Of a DNA stretch of 12,962 bases, positions 12,914 through 12,962 are shown in pieces (position 1 is the stretch's first letter; every line of letters starts with the position of its first letter). Source of the stretch: an uncultured Prevotella sp. (GTDB lineage: Bacteria; Bacteroidota; Bacteroidia; Bacteroidales; Bacteroidaceae); assembly GCA_900769275.1 (NCBI GenBank), contig CAAGGA010000132.1, positions 1 to 12,962 on the forward strand, given 5' to 3'. Made by a program: the position numbers and the translations under genes. A model generated the notes under the pieces. The model did not search any database. It was not told the DNA's origin and worked only from the letters and a program-made list of their open reading frames with translations.

Positions 12914-12962
12914 GCGAGACTTGTCCTTTGGACCCACTGACCAGAGGGAAGGAGTTTCCTTG
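12914..12962. other. Non-coding edge sequence, no gene recognised
   Basis: No reading frame or RNA gene is recognisable in the last 49 bp. Short dyads are present, including GTCC-TTT-GGAC near 12923 and AAGGA-GTT-TCCTT near 12950. The sequence is cut by the window edge. Confidence 0.4.

Overview
The window looks like a chromosomal segment from a member of the Bacteroidales, probably a Prevotella-like genus. Three independent signs support this. Three genes are preceded by the Bacteroidota promoter signature (TTTG, exactly 19 nt, TAnnTTTG), and a fourth has the -7 half alone. Surface proteins have Bacteroidota-type architectures: lipoproteins with an Asp-rich stretch after the lipid cysteine, an OmpA protein with a barrel plus coiled coil, a porin of the phosphate-selective O/P family, and a CotH protein with a Prevotella-style C-terminal sorting-like domain. 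Most genes also lack a Shine-Dalgarno sequence. No species call is possible from the sequence alone.

Layout. Positions 1-7773 hold five minus-strand genes, so they are read right to left: a CotH-kinase/lamin-tail secreted protein (5383-7773), an M64-type metallopeptidase lipoprotein (3416-5146), an OmpA-family outer membrane protein (1965-3194), a small stand-alone AraC-type regulator (1396-1776), and the first 415 codons of a long coiled-coil lipoprotein that runs off the left edge (1-1245). The last gene is clear in the sequence but has no stop inside the window. clpB (8147-10753) is the only plus-strand gene. It converges on trmO (10743-11420, minus) with an 11-bp overlap, and trmO lies 16 bp behind a porin gene (11437-12621, minus), so porin-trmO is probably an operon.

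The gene content is mostly envelope and housekeeping. The unusual material is between the genes. A palindromic element occurs four times (3362, 3462, 5325, 7793) in two stem variants whose base changes are compensatory. One pair brackets the CotH gene. One copy of the other variant is translated in frame as part of the peptidase C-terminus. A 22-bp repeat array precedes the peptidase gene. Two 13-bp dyads, 21 bp apart, lie between the CotH promoter and clpB. Nested inverted repeats lie upstream of the AraC gene. A roughly 193-bp foldback element with 40-bp imperfect arms lies upstream of the porin gene.

I see no defence system, phage, CRISPR array, insertion sequence, rRNA or tRNA. The candidates for something undescribed are the palindromic repeat family, with its effect on protein-coding sequence, and the foldback element. 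The secreted CotH/M64 pair they surround is the most interesting protein content.
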